Shown: positions 1 to 6,911, counted from the stretch's first letter. The stretch: DNA of 24,052 nucleotides from Patescibacteria group bacterium (GCA_015485715.1 WFTA01000064.1:1-24052); one strand, 5' to 3'. The notes: a model not told the origin generated them from the letters alone. A program made the numbers and translations.

Positions 1-546
1 AAAAATTTTAAATCACTGGTTACTACTAAAACTCCGCAAAACATAGCTGGTGTTGCCAAGATTCCTGAGTGGTGTGTTGAGGATATAGCGAAGTTTTCCC
101 TTGTAGTTTTGCTGGATGGGGTGCAGGATCCGGGAAATGTGGGCACAATATTCAGGCTTTGTTTGGGATTTGACGCAAGTGTGGTACTTGTGGAGTCTGC
201 AGACCCTGCCAGTCCAAAAGTAATCAGATCTTCAGCAGGGACTATGTTTCATGTGCCTTATATAAAAATAAATAGAAGACAGGCAGAAGAATTTCTTCAA
301 GATTTAAACAGAAAAATTTACAGGCTGGAAAAGACAGAAGGGTCTTTGATTTGCAACTTTGATACTTTAAAGCCTATATCTAAAGATAAGATTGTGCTGA
401 TTGCAGGATCTGAAGGATCTGGAATTATGCTTGATGTAAAAGGAGAGTCTATATCTATACTTCACTCGCCTAAACTTGAATCTCTTAATGTCTCTGTCGC
501 TCTTGGTATTTTTATGAATTTGTATTATTTATACAGGCAAAGTTGA
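1..546 (+). CDS. TrmH/SpoU-family RNA 2'-O-methyltransferase, 5' end cut off by the window
   Basis: Likely transfers a methyl group from SAM to a ribose 2'-OH in rRNA or tRNA. The reading frame is open from base 1, so the start lies outside the window; upstream residues such as SLVTTKTPQNIAGVAKIPEW continue in frame into the catalytic domain, so the internal TTG at 109 is not the start. The three SpoU knot motifs are present in order: LLDGVQDPGNVGTIFR (motif 1, with the Asn and Arg expected at the active site), IAGSEGSGI (motif 2; the family usually has NEG, here SEG), and LESLNVSVALGIFMNLYYLY (motif 3, forming the SAM-binding knot). About 181 residues are visible; full proteins are usually about 240-270 residues with an N-terminal substrate-binding domain. 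The exact target cannot be told. Confidence 0.9.
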   Translation, partial: KNFKSLVTTKTPQNIAGVAKIPEWCVEDIAKFSLVVLLDGVQDPGNVGTIFRLCLGFDASVVLVESADPASPKVIRSSAGTMFHVPYIKINRRQAEEFLQDLNRKIYRLEKTEGSLICNFDTLKPISKDKIVLIAGSEGSGIMLDVKGESISILHSPKLESLNVSVALGIFMNLYYLYRQS

Positions 547-551
547 CAATT

Positions 552-954
552 ATGGATGTTATTCATCGCGACAATGAACCACAGAATAAAACGATCTTAG
601 TATTGTTAGTGATAGTTTTGAGAAAAATATATTAAAGAGTTTTTAGATGATATTAGAGAATATGTGATATATGAAGATGATCGCATTATTGTAGTGAATA
701 AGCCTGCAGGTATTATTACTTTTGCATCTCAGCATCATCCTTTGGGAATGAGGGATATAATATCAAAGGCTTTTGACATTCTAAATCTGCAACCAATATC
801 CAGACTTGATATAGTAACTTCTGGGTGTTTAGTGTTTACAAAGAAAAGAGAAGATAGAGATTTCTATCAAAGACAATTTAGAGAGAAGAAAGTATCTAAG
901 TCGTATTTGGCTTTTGTAGAAGGAGATTTTCCTGTGTTTAAAAAAGGAAGTTAA
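552..954 (+). pseudogene. Decayed RluC/RluA-type pseudouridine synthase
   Basis: The longest intact piece (frame from 622, GTG at 664) reads VIYEDDRIIVVNKPAGI, then SRLDIVTSGCLVFTK with the catalytic Asp of the RluA signature (usually HRLDxxTSG; His is Ser here), then KSYLAFVEGDFP. It stops at TAA 952-954, so the C-terminal half of the usual roughly 300-residue enzyme is missing. Upstream, three frames each hold part of the linker after the S4 domain: an ATG at 552 in one frame, an SDSFEKN-like stretch near 609-630 in a second, then YIKEFLDDIREY in the frame of the main piece. Frame changes fall at an A5 run (near 622-627) and an A6 run (near 940). Correcting the second gives 25 more codons to a TAA at 1019, still far short of full length. 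I read this as a real gene remnant rather than sequencing error, because too much is missing. Confidence 0.7.
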
Positions 955-1043
955 AGATGACTATATTCTTGATATATGGCAAGTGGAGAATTTTATCTAT
1001 TGGCGCAGTAAATATATTTAATTTAGATCGTTATAAATACAAT

Positions 1044-1071
1044 ATTCTAACATTCTTAAGAATGTTAGAAT
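1044..1071. repeat. Perfect 28-bp palindrome
   Basis: The half-site attctaacattctt is followed immediately by its exact reverse complement, with no loop. It lies between the decayed pseudouridine synthase and the 3' end of the minus-strand ACT-domain gene, about 73 nt past that gene's stop. No T-run follows on either strand within a few bases, so it is not a standard terminator. The rest of 955-1143 is AT-rich and holds only a possible C-terminal coding remnant (955-1021). Confidence 0.85.
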
Positions 1072-1143
1072 GTTGATTATAGGAAATAATTTTATATATT
1101 TTTTTAATCACTTGCCTATTTGTATGGATGGGTAATGGGTAAT

Positions 1144-1812
1144 CTAAGTTAGGTGGGATTTGAGGAGAGAAAAGGCTGTATCTATATCTTTTTGGTCAAG
1201 GAGCAGGGTAAATTCTGTGTATGTTGATATTGTCTCAAGTATATTTATATTATGCCATGCAAATATTTTCAGTATTTGGTAGTGTATTGCAGGTGTCTTA
1301 ACCGACCATTCAGGGAGCCTGATTGTAAGAGATGATATTCCGCTGTATTTAGAAAGAATTTTTTCCTTTTTAAATATTTTTTGTATAAGCGCTTCCATGG
1401 ATTTACTTCCAAAAATACTTACTTCATGTATACCCCAAGTGCTTGCCATAAATTCATCTTTATCTCTTTTTATTACTTCTTCCAAAAGTTTGTTGTAATT
1501 TTTTCGGATAGTCTTTGACTGATGAAAGTTGTATTCTACCAAATTTGATCTTATGGTTATATCTTTTATATTGTTTAGTTTTCTGATTTTTTCCCCCTTT
1601 TTATTTATCTTTAACCTTAATCTTTTAAGAGCCATTACAATTGATCCTGTTTTTATGTTTTTGTATAAACTTTTTTCTATGTGTGGTTTTACACTTCGGG
1701 CAAGAGCAGAGTAATTTATAATTCCATCAGATAAAGCCTCTAGAAGAAAAGGCTGTTTGCTTATGTATTCTTCAACTTTTTGAGAAATGGTGTGCATAAA
1801 TATCAATACCAT
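1144..1812 (-). CDS. ACT-domain protein with putative N-terminal DNA-binding-like region
   Basis: 222 residues from the ATG at 1812; a second in-frame ATG at 1797 (MHTISQKVEEYI) is an equally good start, and neither has a clear Shine-Dalgarno. The N-terminal ~70 residues are helical and basic (NYSALARSVKPHIEK, then SIVMALKRLRLKINKK), resembling a small winged-helix region. The C-terminal ~100 residues look like two ACT-like modules: STWGIHEVSIFGSKSMEAL, then SLTIRLPEWSVKTPAIHYQ followed by the beta-alpha pattern typical of aspartokinase-type ACT domains (HNINILETISTYTEFTLLLD). No kinase domain is present, so this is not aspartate kinase. ACT domains often bind amino acids, so a ligand-sensing regulator is plausible but inferred. 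It diverges from the ATP-grasp gene across a 121-bp shared promoter region. Confidence 0.7.
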   Translation of the reverse strand: MVLIFMHTISQKVEEYISKQPFLLEALSDGIINYSALARSVKPHIEKSLYKNIKTGSIVMALKRLRLKINKKGEKIRKLNNIKDITIRSNLVEYNFHQSKTIRKNYNKLLEEVIKRDKDEFMASTWGIHEVSIFGSKSMEALIQKIFKKEKILSKYSGISSLTIRLPEWSVKTPAIHYQILKIFAWHNINILETISTYTEFTLLLDQKDIDTAFSLLKSHLT

Positions 1813-1829
1813 AAATTATATTTGTTAAA

Positions 1830-1858
1830 TATATAACATTATCTTTGTTTTTTGTCAA
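1830..1858 (-). promoter_or_regulatory. Promoter of the ACT-domain gene
   Basis: On the minus strand TTGACA (1858-1853) is followed by 17 nt and TATATA (1835-1830). A transcript would begin around 1823, just upstream of either candidate ATG. A second possible -10, TATAAT at 1820-1815, lies closer to the gene but has only a weak -35. Confidence 0.5.
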
Positions 1859-1872
1859 AAAAAGTTAAAAAT

Positions 1873-1901
1873 TTGTCAAAACAAAATACTGAAAATATAA
1901 T
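1873..1901 (+). promoter_or_regulatory. Promoter of the ATP-grasp gene
   Basis: TTGTCA (1873-1878), a 17-nt spacer and a consensus TATAAT (1896-1901). The expected transcript start is near 1908, leaving a leader of about 25 nt before ATG 1934. The -35 lies inside one of two copies of the 10-mer tttgtcaaaa (1851-1860 and 1872-1881), 21 bp apart; the other copy carries the -35 of the opposite promoter. Confidence 0.6.
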
Positions 1902-1933
1902 TTATTTCTCATTATAATTATTTACTAAGCGTT

Positions 1934-3250
1934 ATGCATAGAGAGATATATGTGCATGGATCTATTCCAGAATTTGAAAACGACGGAGACAAACATGACA
2001 AAAATTATCTTCCCACTAGAGCTATTTCACAAAATGTAAATGGGAATGGGGAGCTTGTAGTTGTTCCTGACACAGAACCAGTTGCAAAATACATCGAACA
2101 ATTAGAAGCAGTTTTTAAAAGTGTAGAAATAAATATACCTCACATACTACCTGTTCCTGATGAGGGTTATCTTCTTGATGTGTGTTTGCTTCAACATATA
2201 GCTGTTTTAGAAAAAAAACTTGATCAAAAGTGTAAATACAGAGTTTTTCCTTATGCCAGAACAGAATATCTTGATTTATGGATAGATGAGCTTAGAGAAA
2301 GAGGATATGATATATCTCCTTTTGGAGAAAAGAAAATATATTTTGAAGATTTAAAAAATCCTCAGCACAGAGGGGGTTGGGGCAGGTGGATTGACAGTGA
2401 TTCCAGTTTTCCAGAAAGACACAGTCTGCCTTATCCAGTGTCAAGAGTAGCTGTGGGTATAGCTGGTTTAAAGGAGGCTTACAGGCAGGTGGTTAAAGAG
2501 AGTGGAAATAATACTGTGTTTTTTAAGCCTGTGTTTTCAGCCGGCGGATTTACTTTAAAAGTTATAGAAAGCGAAGCAGAGTTAGAAAATGTGTATAATG
2601 AGTTAAAAGAACAAGGAGCGCTGGAGTTGTTTGGAAAAGAAGTACCTGTGGAAATACAGGCAAAAGTAGAAAATATAGTTGGCTTTGCGTCCTTGCAATA
2701 TTTGGGCAGAAATATTATCACACCTCATACTCTATGTATGCAAATAGTAGATGGAACACAGTGGGCTGGCAATATATTTGGAAGTGGTTTAGAAGATAAA
2801 TCTCTTATCCAAGAGGCACAAGATATCTTTGAGAGATTTGTCAATGGTATGGAGGAGGAATATAGCAGATTTACTGGATTTGGTGGTATTGATTTTGCTG
2901 TGGTTAGGGAAAATGGAACCAGAAAGCTTGTGGTTTTGGAACATAATGGTGGAAGAGTGACAGGTGCACATCCAGTGATAGGTTTTGCCAGAGGACTTGG
3001 ACTTAAAGATGAAGCATTTGCTCTTATAAAAACTCCAGATCCCAAGTGTGATCTTATGACTTTGTGGAATCTTCTGCAGAGAGAAGGTGTCTCATATGAT
3101 CCTATTACAAAGAAAGGCACACTTCCTATGGTTTGGATGCAGGGAAGTGGTTTTTTGGTGATAATTGGAGAGAGTGCTGATGGTATTTTAAGAGAAAAGG
3201 ATAGAGTTTTGAATATGTTGTCAAAGAGGGGTTATGTAGAGATTAAATGA
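1934..3250 (+). CDS. ATP-grasp ligase, peptide-ligase-like
   Basis: 438 residues. The C-terminal half is an ATP-grasp fold: VFFKPVFSAGGFTLKVI (residues 195-211) supplies the nucleotide-binding Lys and the flexible Gly-rich loop; PVEIQAKVENIVGFASLQYL follows as the hinge and lid strands; GGIDFAVV (317-324) and VVLEHNGGRVTGAHPVIG (333-350) supply the Mg-binding acidic/Asn and substrate Arg positions. ATP-grasp enzymes join a carboxylate to an amine or similar nucleophile through an acyl phosphate. The N-terminal ~170 residues resemble the pre-ATP-grasp region of PGM1-like peptide ligases, though I cannot assign a substrate. The ATG has no obvious Shine-Dalgarno. It is followed after 35 bp by an M20 peptidase, a pairing that suggests making and trimming a small peptide or amide. 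Confidence 0.75.
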   Translation: MHREIYVHGSIPEFENDGDKHDKNYLPTRAISQNVNGNGELVVVPDTEPVAKYIEQLEAVFKSVEINIPHILPVPDEGYLLDVCLLQHIAVLEKKLDQKCKYRVFPYARTEYLDLWIDELRERGYDISPFGEKKIYFEDLKNPQHRGGWGRWIDSDSSFPERHSLPYPVSRVAVGIAGLKEAYRQVVKESGNNTVFFKPVFSAGGFTLKVIESEAELENVYNELKEQGALELFGKEVPVEIQAKVENIVGFASLQYLGRNIITPHTLCMQIVDGTQWAGNIFGSGLEDKSLIQEAQDIFERFVNGMEEEYSRFTGFGGIDFAVVRENGTRKLVVLEHNGGRVTGAHPVIGFARGLGLKDEAFALIKTPDPKCDLMTLWNLLQREGVSYDPITKKGTLPMVWMQGSGFLVIIGESADGILREKDRVLNMLSKRGYVEIK

Positions 3251-3273
3251 TTTTAAAAAAGTAAAAATTAAGG

Positions 3274-3279
3274 TATAAT
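3274..3279 (+). promoter_or_regulatory. -10 box placed for a leaderless M20 peptidase transcript
   Basis: A consensus TATAAT ends 6 nt before ATG 3286, so transcription would be expected to start at or next to that codon. The -35 is weak (ttttaa at 3251-3256). No Shine-Dalgarno is visible, which agrees with leaderless translation from 3286. Confidence 0.5.
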
Positions 3280-3285
3280 ATGCAT

Positions 3286-4365
3286 ATGCAATATAAAAGA
3301 CTTTTAAAAACTTTTTTGGAGCTGGTGAGGATTGACAGTCCTTCAGGTAGAGAGGAAAAAGTGATAAAATATGTTGTTTCAGCGCTCGGCAGTATAGGTG
3401 CAAAATACTCTGTAGATAAAGAAGGAAATATATATACTGCTTTGGGAGATAAAAATTTTAACCCTGTTCTTTTGTCTTGCCACCTTGATACTGTTGAATC
3501 AGGAGGCAGTATTGTGCCTGTAGTTACTAAAAACGGAGTGATAAGGAGCAAAACAAATACCATACTGGGAGCTGATAATAAAGTAGCAGTTGCAATAACT
3601 CTTGAAATATTGCGGCTTATATCAGAGCAAAAAATAAAATCCCGCGTGGAGGCTGTGTTTAGCACCAGAGAGGAGACAGATGGCGGGATAAGAAAGTTTG
3701 ATTTTAAAAAGGTACAAAGCAATATAGGCATTGTGGCAGATAGAGCTGCTCCTTTGGGCGGGATTGTAATGAGTTCACCGTCTATACTTGATTTTGATAT
3801 TAAAATAAAAGGAAAATCCGCCCATTGTGCTGTACCAGAAAAGGGTATCAATGCACTTACAGCTACTACCTATCTTTTATCCAATCTTAAAACAGGCAAA
3901 ATAGACAGGCATACTACTTTAAATATAGGTTTGATAAAAGGAGGGACAGCAGTCAACACTATCCCAGAGAGTGTGTTTTTGAGCGGCAGTTTGAGATCTT
4001 TTTCAAATAAGTCTTTTGAAAAAGTACAAAGGAGGATAAAAGTTTTACTTAAAAATACAAAGAGGGATTATAATATCAAATATGATGGTAATTTTGATTT
4101 GTATTGCAGGGGATATAATTATAAAAAAACAGATAAAGCTGTTAAAAGAGTGATTTATGCTTTAAGACGAGTTAAAGTTAAGCCAAAGTTTGAAGTATCT
4201 TTTGGCGCCAGTGATGCCAACGCTTTTGTAGAACATGGTATAAAGGTGGTAAATATAAATGATGGATCAAAATACGCACACACCTCAAAGGAATCTATAA
4301 GCATATCTTCTCTCAACAAACTTTTTGATATATACATAGAATATGTAAAAGCAGAGATTATATAA
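3286..4365 (+). CDS. M20-family metallopeptidase (PepT-like)
   Basis: Di-zinc aminoacylase/carboxypeptidase fold. Counting from an ATG 6 nt upstream (3280), the expected residues are present: LLSCHLDTVES (zinc His68, Asp70), ILGADNKVAV (bridging Asp99), FSTREETDGG (catalytic and zinc Glu131-132), IVADRA (Asp154), and a C-terminal zinc His334 in KYAHTSKES. The inserted dimerization domain begins near SSPSILDFDIKIKGKSAHC and carries the conserved KGKSAH. Length (about 360) and motif order fit the PepT-like/YqjE group, which cleaves small peptides or N-acyl amino acids. No signal peptide, so cytoplasmic. I prefer ATG 3286 over 3280 because of the -10 box position. It lies 35 bp after the ATP-grasp gene; the two may be co-transcribed as well as separately promoted. 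Confidence 0.88.
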   Translation: MQYKRLLKTFLELVRIDSPSGREEKVIKYVVSALGSIGAKYSVDKEGNIYTALGDKNFNPVLLSCHLDTVESGGSIVPVVTKNGVIRSKTNTILGADNKVAVAITLEILRLISEQKIKSRVEAVFSTREETDGGIRKFDFKKVQSNIGIVADRAAPLGGIVMSSPSILDFDIKIKGKSAHCAVPEKGINALTATTYLLSNLKTGKIDRHTTLNIGLIKGGTAVNTIPESVFLSGSLRSFSNKSFEKVQRRIKVLLKNTKRDYNIKYDGNFDLYCRGYNYKKTDKAVKRVIYALRRVKVKPKFEVSFGASDANAFVEHGIKVVNINDGSKYAHTSKESISISSLNKLFDIYIEYVKAEII

Positions 4366-4690
4366 ATTTTTATTGCACATATATTTTGAAGGTATAGATT
4401 TGAGGATATTTTTTTGAATTTATTTTAAGAATACTACGATATAGGTATAAGGTGGAGGGAAAGTTCACCTTCAACCTCAGTATTTAGTAGAAGAAAGACC
4501 AGATGGCTGGGTAATAGATACTTGGCAGGGCAGAAATTTTTATCCTCGATTGAAGTGATGGGTGAAAATTAATTTTTTAAAATTTTTGTTAAGGATTTCT
4601 GGTTAGGTATATTTTAGTTTTTAGTTATTAAATAAAGAAAATTGGCAATGTGTAGCCTTCATTTTGTAAAGTTATTGCTTACACCCCCTT
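4366..4690. other. Intergenic stretch with a short coding remnant
   Basis: No complete gene is visible. An open stretch at 4451-4558 on the plus strand encodes 35 residues ending QYLVEERPDGWVIDTWQGRN then FYPRLK and TGA, with no start codon. Its composition looks protein-like and it may be the tail of a lost gene. The rest is AT-rich, with A and T runs at 4568-4590. Confidence 0.35.
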
Positions 4691-4860
4691 GTCCTTGCCA
4701 GGTTTCTACCCTATCGGATGATAGGGTAACCAGGTAACCCATTCCTTCTGGATCCTCCGCTCTTTCTATTTGTCATTATCCAGCTCTTGCCCTGTCGAAT
4801 GACAGGGTGACTGGATAATCTATAGTATATGGATCCCCTGCTTAAAGCAGGGGATGACAG
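4691..4860. repeat. Cluster of three REP-like hairpin elements
   Basis: Three strong hairpins within 150 bp. (1) 4707-4728: 9-bp stem tACCCTATC with loop GGAT. (2) 4775-4819: two-tier cruciform with inner stem CCCTGTC/GACAGGG around loop GAAT and outer stem ATTATCCAG/CTGGATAAT. (3) 4833-4855: 10-bp stem ATCCCCTGCT with loop TAA. Elements 1 and 2 align with each other outside the stem too (CCAG before, GGGT then AACC or GACT after) and share compensatory stem changes (TATC/GATA versus TGTC/GACA), so they are copies of one family. This resembles the REP-like hairpins that give spurious ORFs in many bacteria. Confidence 0.75.
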
Positions 4861-5024
4861 AGGAAGTAATGACACGGAGGATGATGCAAAGAAAAAGAAA
4901 TAGATACAGTCCTTTGTAAAGGAGTTGGATAACAGAGAGAGTAAGGAGGAGGAAAATGACACAAGAGAAGAGATGGTGCGGATATAACAGAAGGACATCG
5001 GAAGATGACACGCTTTGGTTATAT
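4861..5024. other. Purine-rich stretch with ATGACA-type repeats
   Basis: No gene. The plus strand is strongly purine-rich and repeats tgaca/atgaca-like words (4855, 4869, 4957, 5005) at irregular spacing, with a weak hairpin CCTTT-gt-AAAGG near 4911-4922. It looks like degraded copies of the flank of hairpin 3 (gatgacagagg), continuing the repeat cluster up to the ATPase promoter. Confidence 0.4.
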
Positions 5025-5053
5025 TTGACATGTTGACTAAAATGGTATACAAT
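5025..5053 (+). promoter_or_regulatory. Strong promoter of the AAA ATPase
   Basis: Consensus TTGACA (5025-5030), exactly 17 nt, then TACAAT (5048-5053). The expected transcript start is near 5060. This is the best sigma-70-type match in the window. Confidence 0.7.
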
Positions 5054-5060
5054 TTAGTCA
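5034..5060. promoter_or_regulatory. Inverted repeat overlapping the ATPase promoter (candidate operator)
   Basis: TGACTAAA (5034-5041) and its exact reverse complement TTTAGTCA (5053-5060) are separated by 11 nt and bracket the -10 box. A third related half-site, TGACCAAA (5067-5074), lies just downstream in direct orientation. The placement suits a repressor site; no regulator is encoded next to it. Confidence 0.5.
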
Positions 5061-5086
5061 GTTAAGTGACCAAAATGGGGGCAGTT

Positions 5087-6226
5087 ATGGTCAATATAAT
5101 CAATAGACAAATACAGGAAAGAATAGAAAAAAAGCTGTTTAAAGGAAAAATAGTGATTATTTATGGTGCCAGGCAGACAGGAAAAACAACTTTAGTTAAG
5201 CAAATCGCTAAAAAGTACGCCTCAGTGGAATATCTAAACTGTGATGAGCCTGATATCAGAGAGCTGTTGTCTGGAAAAACATCCACTCAACTAAAGAGTA
5301 TTATTAATAATAAAAAACTGATTATTATTGATGAAGCTCAAAGAGTGGGAGATATTGGGATTACTTTAAAGCTTTTGGTTGACAATTTCCCCAAAGTTCA
5401 AATTATAGCCACAGGATCATCTTCTTTTGAATTGTCTAATAAAATTGTAGAACCGCTCACTGGCAGAAAATATGAATTTTGGCTTTATCCTTTTTCATTG
5501 AAGGAAATTTTGAGTCTATATCAGATAAGAGATATTAAAAGAATGATAGAACAAAGAGTGATCTATGGTATGTATCCTGAAATTGTCTTAAGTTCTCTAA
5601 AAGAAGCAGAAGAAAAACTCAGACTTATTTCCAGAAGTTATTTGTATAAAGATATTTTTAGTTTTGATAAGGTGAGGAATTCAGACAATGTTATAAGGTT
5701 ATTAAAAGCTTTGGCATTGCAGATAGGACAGGAAGTATCATATAATGAATTGGCAAATTTAATAGGTATCAGCAAGAACACAGTACAGTCGTATATTCAA
5801 ATTCTGGAACAGGCGTTTATTGTCTTCAGATTATCCCCCTATAGCAAAAATCTCAGAACAGAAATTCGCAAGAAACAAAAAATTTATTTCTGGGATACAG
5901 GGATTAGAAATGCTGTTATTAACAATTTTAACCCTTTTGAGATTAGACAGGATACAGGCAGTTTGTGGGAAAATTTTATTATCAGCGAAAGATTGAAATA
6001 CTTGAGAAACATAGGTGATGAGAGAAATGTATATTTCTGGCGGCAACAAAAAGGCAGAGAGATTGATTTGATAGAGGAAAAGGAAGATGATATATTTGCG
6101 TATGAGATAAAATGGGGAAAGAGCAGGTTTATTCTTCCCAAGGCATTTCAGACAAACTATCCTAAGGCCAAATTTGAAATCATCACCAAAGATAATTTTT
6201 TATCTTTTGTAGGTTTGGAGAAGTAA
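5087..6226 (+). CDS. AAA_14-type ATPase with C-terminal DUF4143 domain
   Basis: Counting from the most upstream possible start (GTG 5066): Walker A GARQTGKTT at residues 34-42, Walker B LIIIDEAQR (Asp89-Glu90) and sensor-like IIATGSSSFEL near 113-123 form the AAA_14 domain. A middle winged-helix segment follows (VSYNELANLIGISKNTVQSY). The DUF4143 C-terminus has SLWENFIISERLKYL and YFWRQQKGREIDLI...AYEIKWGKS, whose spaced Asp and ExK recall PD-(D/E)XK nuclease folds. This family is common, often horizontally moved, and of uncertain function. In-frame starts are GTG 5066, ATG 5075 and ATG 5087; I chose 5087 because homologs begin close to 'MxxIxR' and a G-run lies 6 nt upstream. It sits alone between a repeat cluster and a hairpin, with its own promoter, which fits a mobile single-gene unit. 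Confidence 0.85.
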   Translation: MVNIINRQIQERIEKKLFKGKIVIIYGARQTGKTTLVKQIAKKYASVEYLNCDEPDIRELLSGKTSTQLKSIINNKKLIIIDEAQRVGDIGITLKLLVDNFPKVQIIATGSSSFELSNKIVEPLTGRKYEFWLYPFSLKEILSLYQIRDIKRMIEQRVIYGMYPEIVLSSLKEAEEKLRLISRSYLYKDIFSFDKVRNSDNVIRLLKALALQIGQEVSYNELANLIGISKNTVQSYIQILEQAFIVFRLSPYSKNLRTEIRKKQKIYFWDTGIRNAVINNFNPFEIRQDTGSLWENFIISERLKYLRNIGDERNVYFWRQQKGREIDLIEEKEDDIFAYEIKWGKSRFILPKAFQTNYPKAKFEIITKDNFLSFVGLEK

Positions 6227-6236
6227 GTTAAATTAT

Positions 6237-6272
6237 ATGTTTAAGGAATAATAACTGAAGATCCTTAAACAT
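6237..6272. terminator. Hairpin just after the ATPase gene
   Basis: ATGTTTAAGGA (6237-6247) and TCCTTAAACAT (6262-6272) form a perfect 11-bp stem with a 14-nt loop, 10 nt after the ATPase stop. There is no good T-run, so termination is possible but not assured; it could also be an RNA-protecting hairpin or protein-binding palindrome. Confidence 0.45.
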
Positions 6273-6330
6273 TTATCCCATCTTTGCAAGAATATATAAT
6301 AGATATATTGTTATAATTAACTTAGTTTCT

Positions 6331-6768
6331 ATGGGAAAATCACCAGAAGGTCCTCCATATCAAGAGATGGAGCCAAAGATTACAATTATAATTATAGATG
6401 ATAACAAGGATATAGCTTAAGGTGTTGCCAGATTGTTGGAATTGTATATGCAGGATTCAAGGGTAATCATATATACAAAGGCTGAAGATGCTGTAAAAAA
6501 TATAGAAAAGAGTGAAGACAAACCTTCTGTTGTATTGGTAGATGGGATGTTGGAACAAGATAATGGTGAATACCAAAATGGCGCAAATGTTGTCAAAAAG
6601 CTGAGGAATTTACTGGGTAATGAAGTAATTATAGTGGCATTTAGTAGTGATGACGAGTTAAACCAAGAAATGTTAAGTGCAGGTGCTGATGTAGAGTTTC
6701 AAAAACCAACAGGTAATTTCCAAAAATTAGTGAAGGAGTTAGAAGATAGATTAAATCAAGGTGATTAG
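6331..6768 (+). pseudogene. Response-regulator receiver domain broken by an in-frame UAA
   Basis: Read from ATG 6331 the frame gives a full single receiver domain except for one TAA at 6418-6420 (codon 30). Before it: KITIIIIDDNKDIA with the acidic pair Asp23-Asp24. After it: GVARLLELYMQDSRVIIYTK, then VVLVDGML with the phospho-accepting Asp71, VAFSSD (Ser105/106) and EFQKPTG with Lys125. All receiver signature residues are thus present on either side of the stop, with no frameshift. GAA to TAA would be a one-base change at a helix position where Glu is common. Reinitiation from TTG 6433 would lack beta-1 and the acidic pocket. There is no output domain, so the ancestor was a stand-alone receiver. 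No histidine kinase is nearby. Sequencing error cannot be excluded. Confidence 0.75.
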
Positions 6769-6817
6769 TGTATTTGATCAGTCCTGATTAGACTTTTTAG
6801 TTTAATCTCAAAGAATG

Positions 6818-6837
6818 CCCCGCAACTTGCTGCGGGG
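6818..6837 (+). terminator. GC-rich terminator hairpin
   Basis: CCCCGCA (6818-6824), loop acttgc, TGCGGGG (6831-6837), followed by tagtttatttata. The 7-bp GC stem stands out in AT-rich surroundings. A weaker imperfect hairpin (GATTAGACT/AGTTTAATC, 6786-6807) lies just upstream. It separates the receiver pseudogene from the glycan operon. Confidence 0.65.
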
Positions 6838-6911
6838 TAGTTTATTTATATAAGATGTGATAGTGTATTTTGATAAAATATAAAAGAGTGATAAACTATG
6901 AATATGATATT

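Noticed and set aside
2479..3120. Minus-strand open frames inside the ATP-grasp gene
   Set aside because: They are antisense to a well-conserved enzyme and have no recognisable domain or start signal.
4690..4870. Possible CRISPR array
   Set aside because: Only three hairpins, with different sequences and irregular spacing, and no spacer-like units or cas genes.
4711..5052. Minus-strand open frame of 113 codons
   Set aside because: It runs through the REP-like hairpins and the ATPase promoter; its Arg/Ser/Gly-rich end is the usual false translation of such hairpins.
5034..6272. Insertion sequence carrying the ATPase
   Set aside because: The inverted repeats at 5034-5060 and 6237-6272 do not match each other, there is no transposase, and no target-site duplication is visible.
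6331..6768. Alternative genetic code as the explanation of the internal stop
   Set aside because: The codon is UAA, not the UGA recoded in some CPR lineages, and both UAA and UGA end normal genes here.
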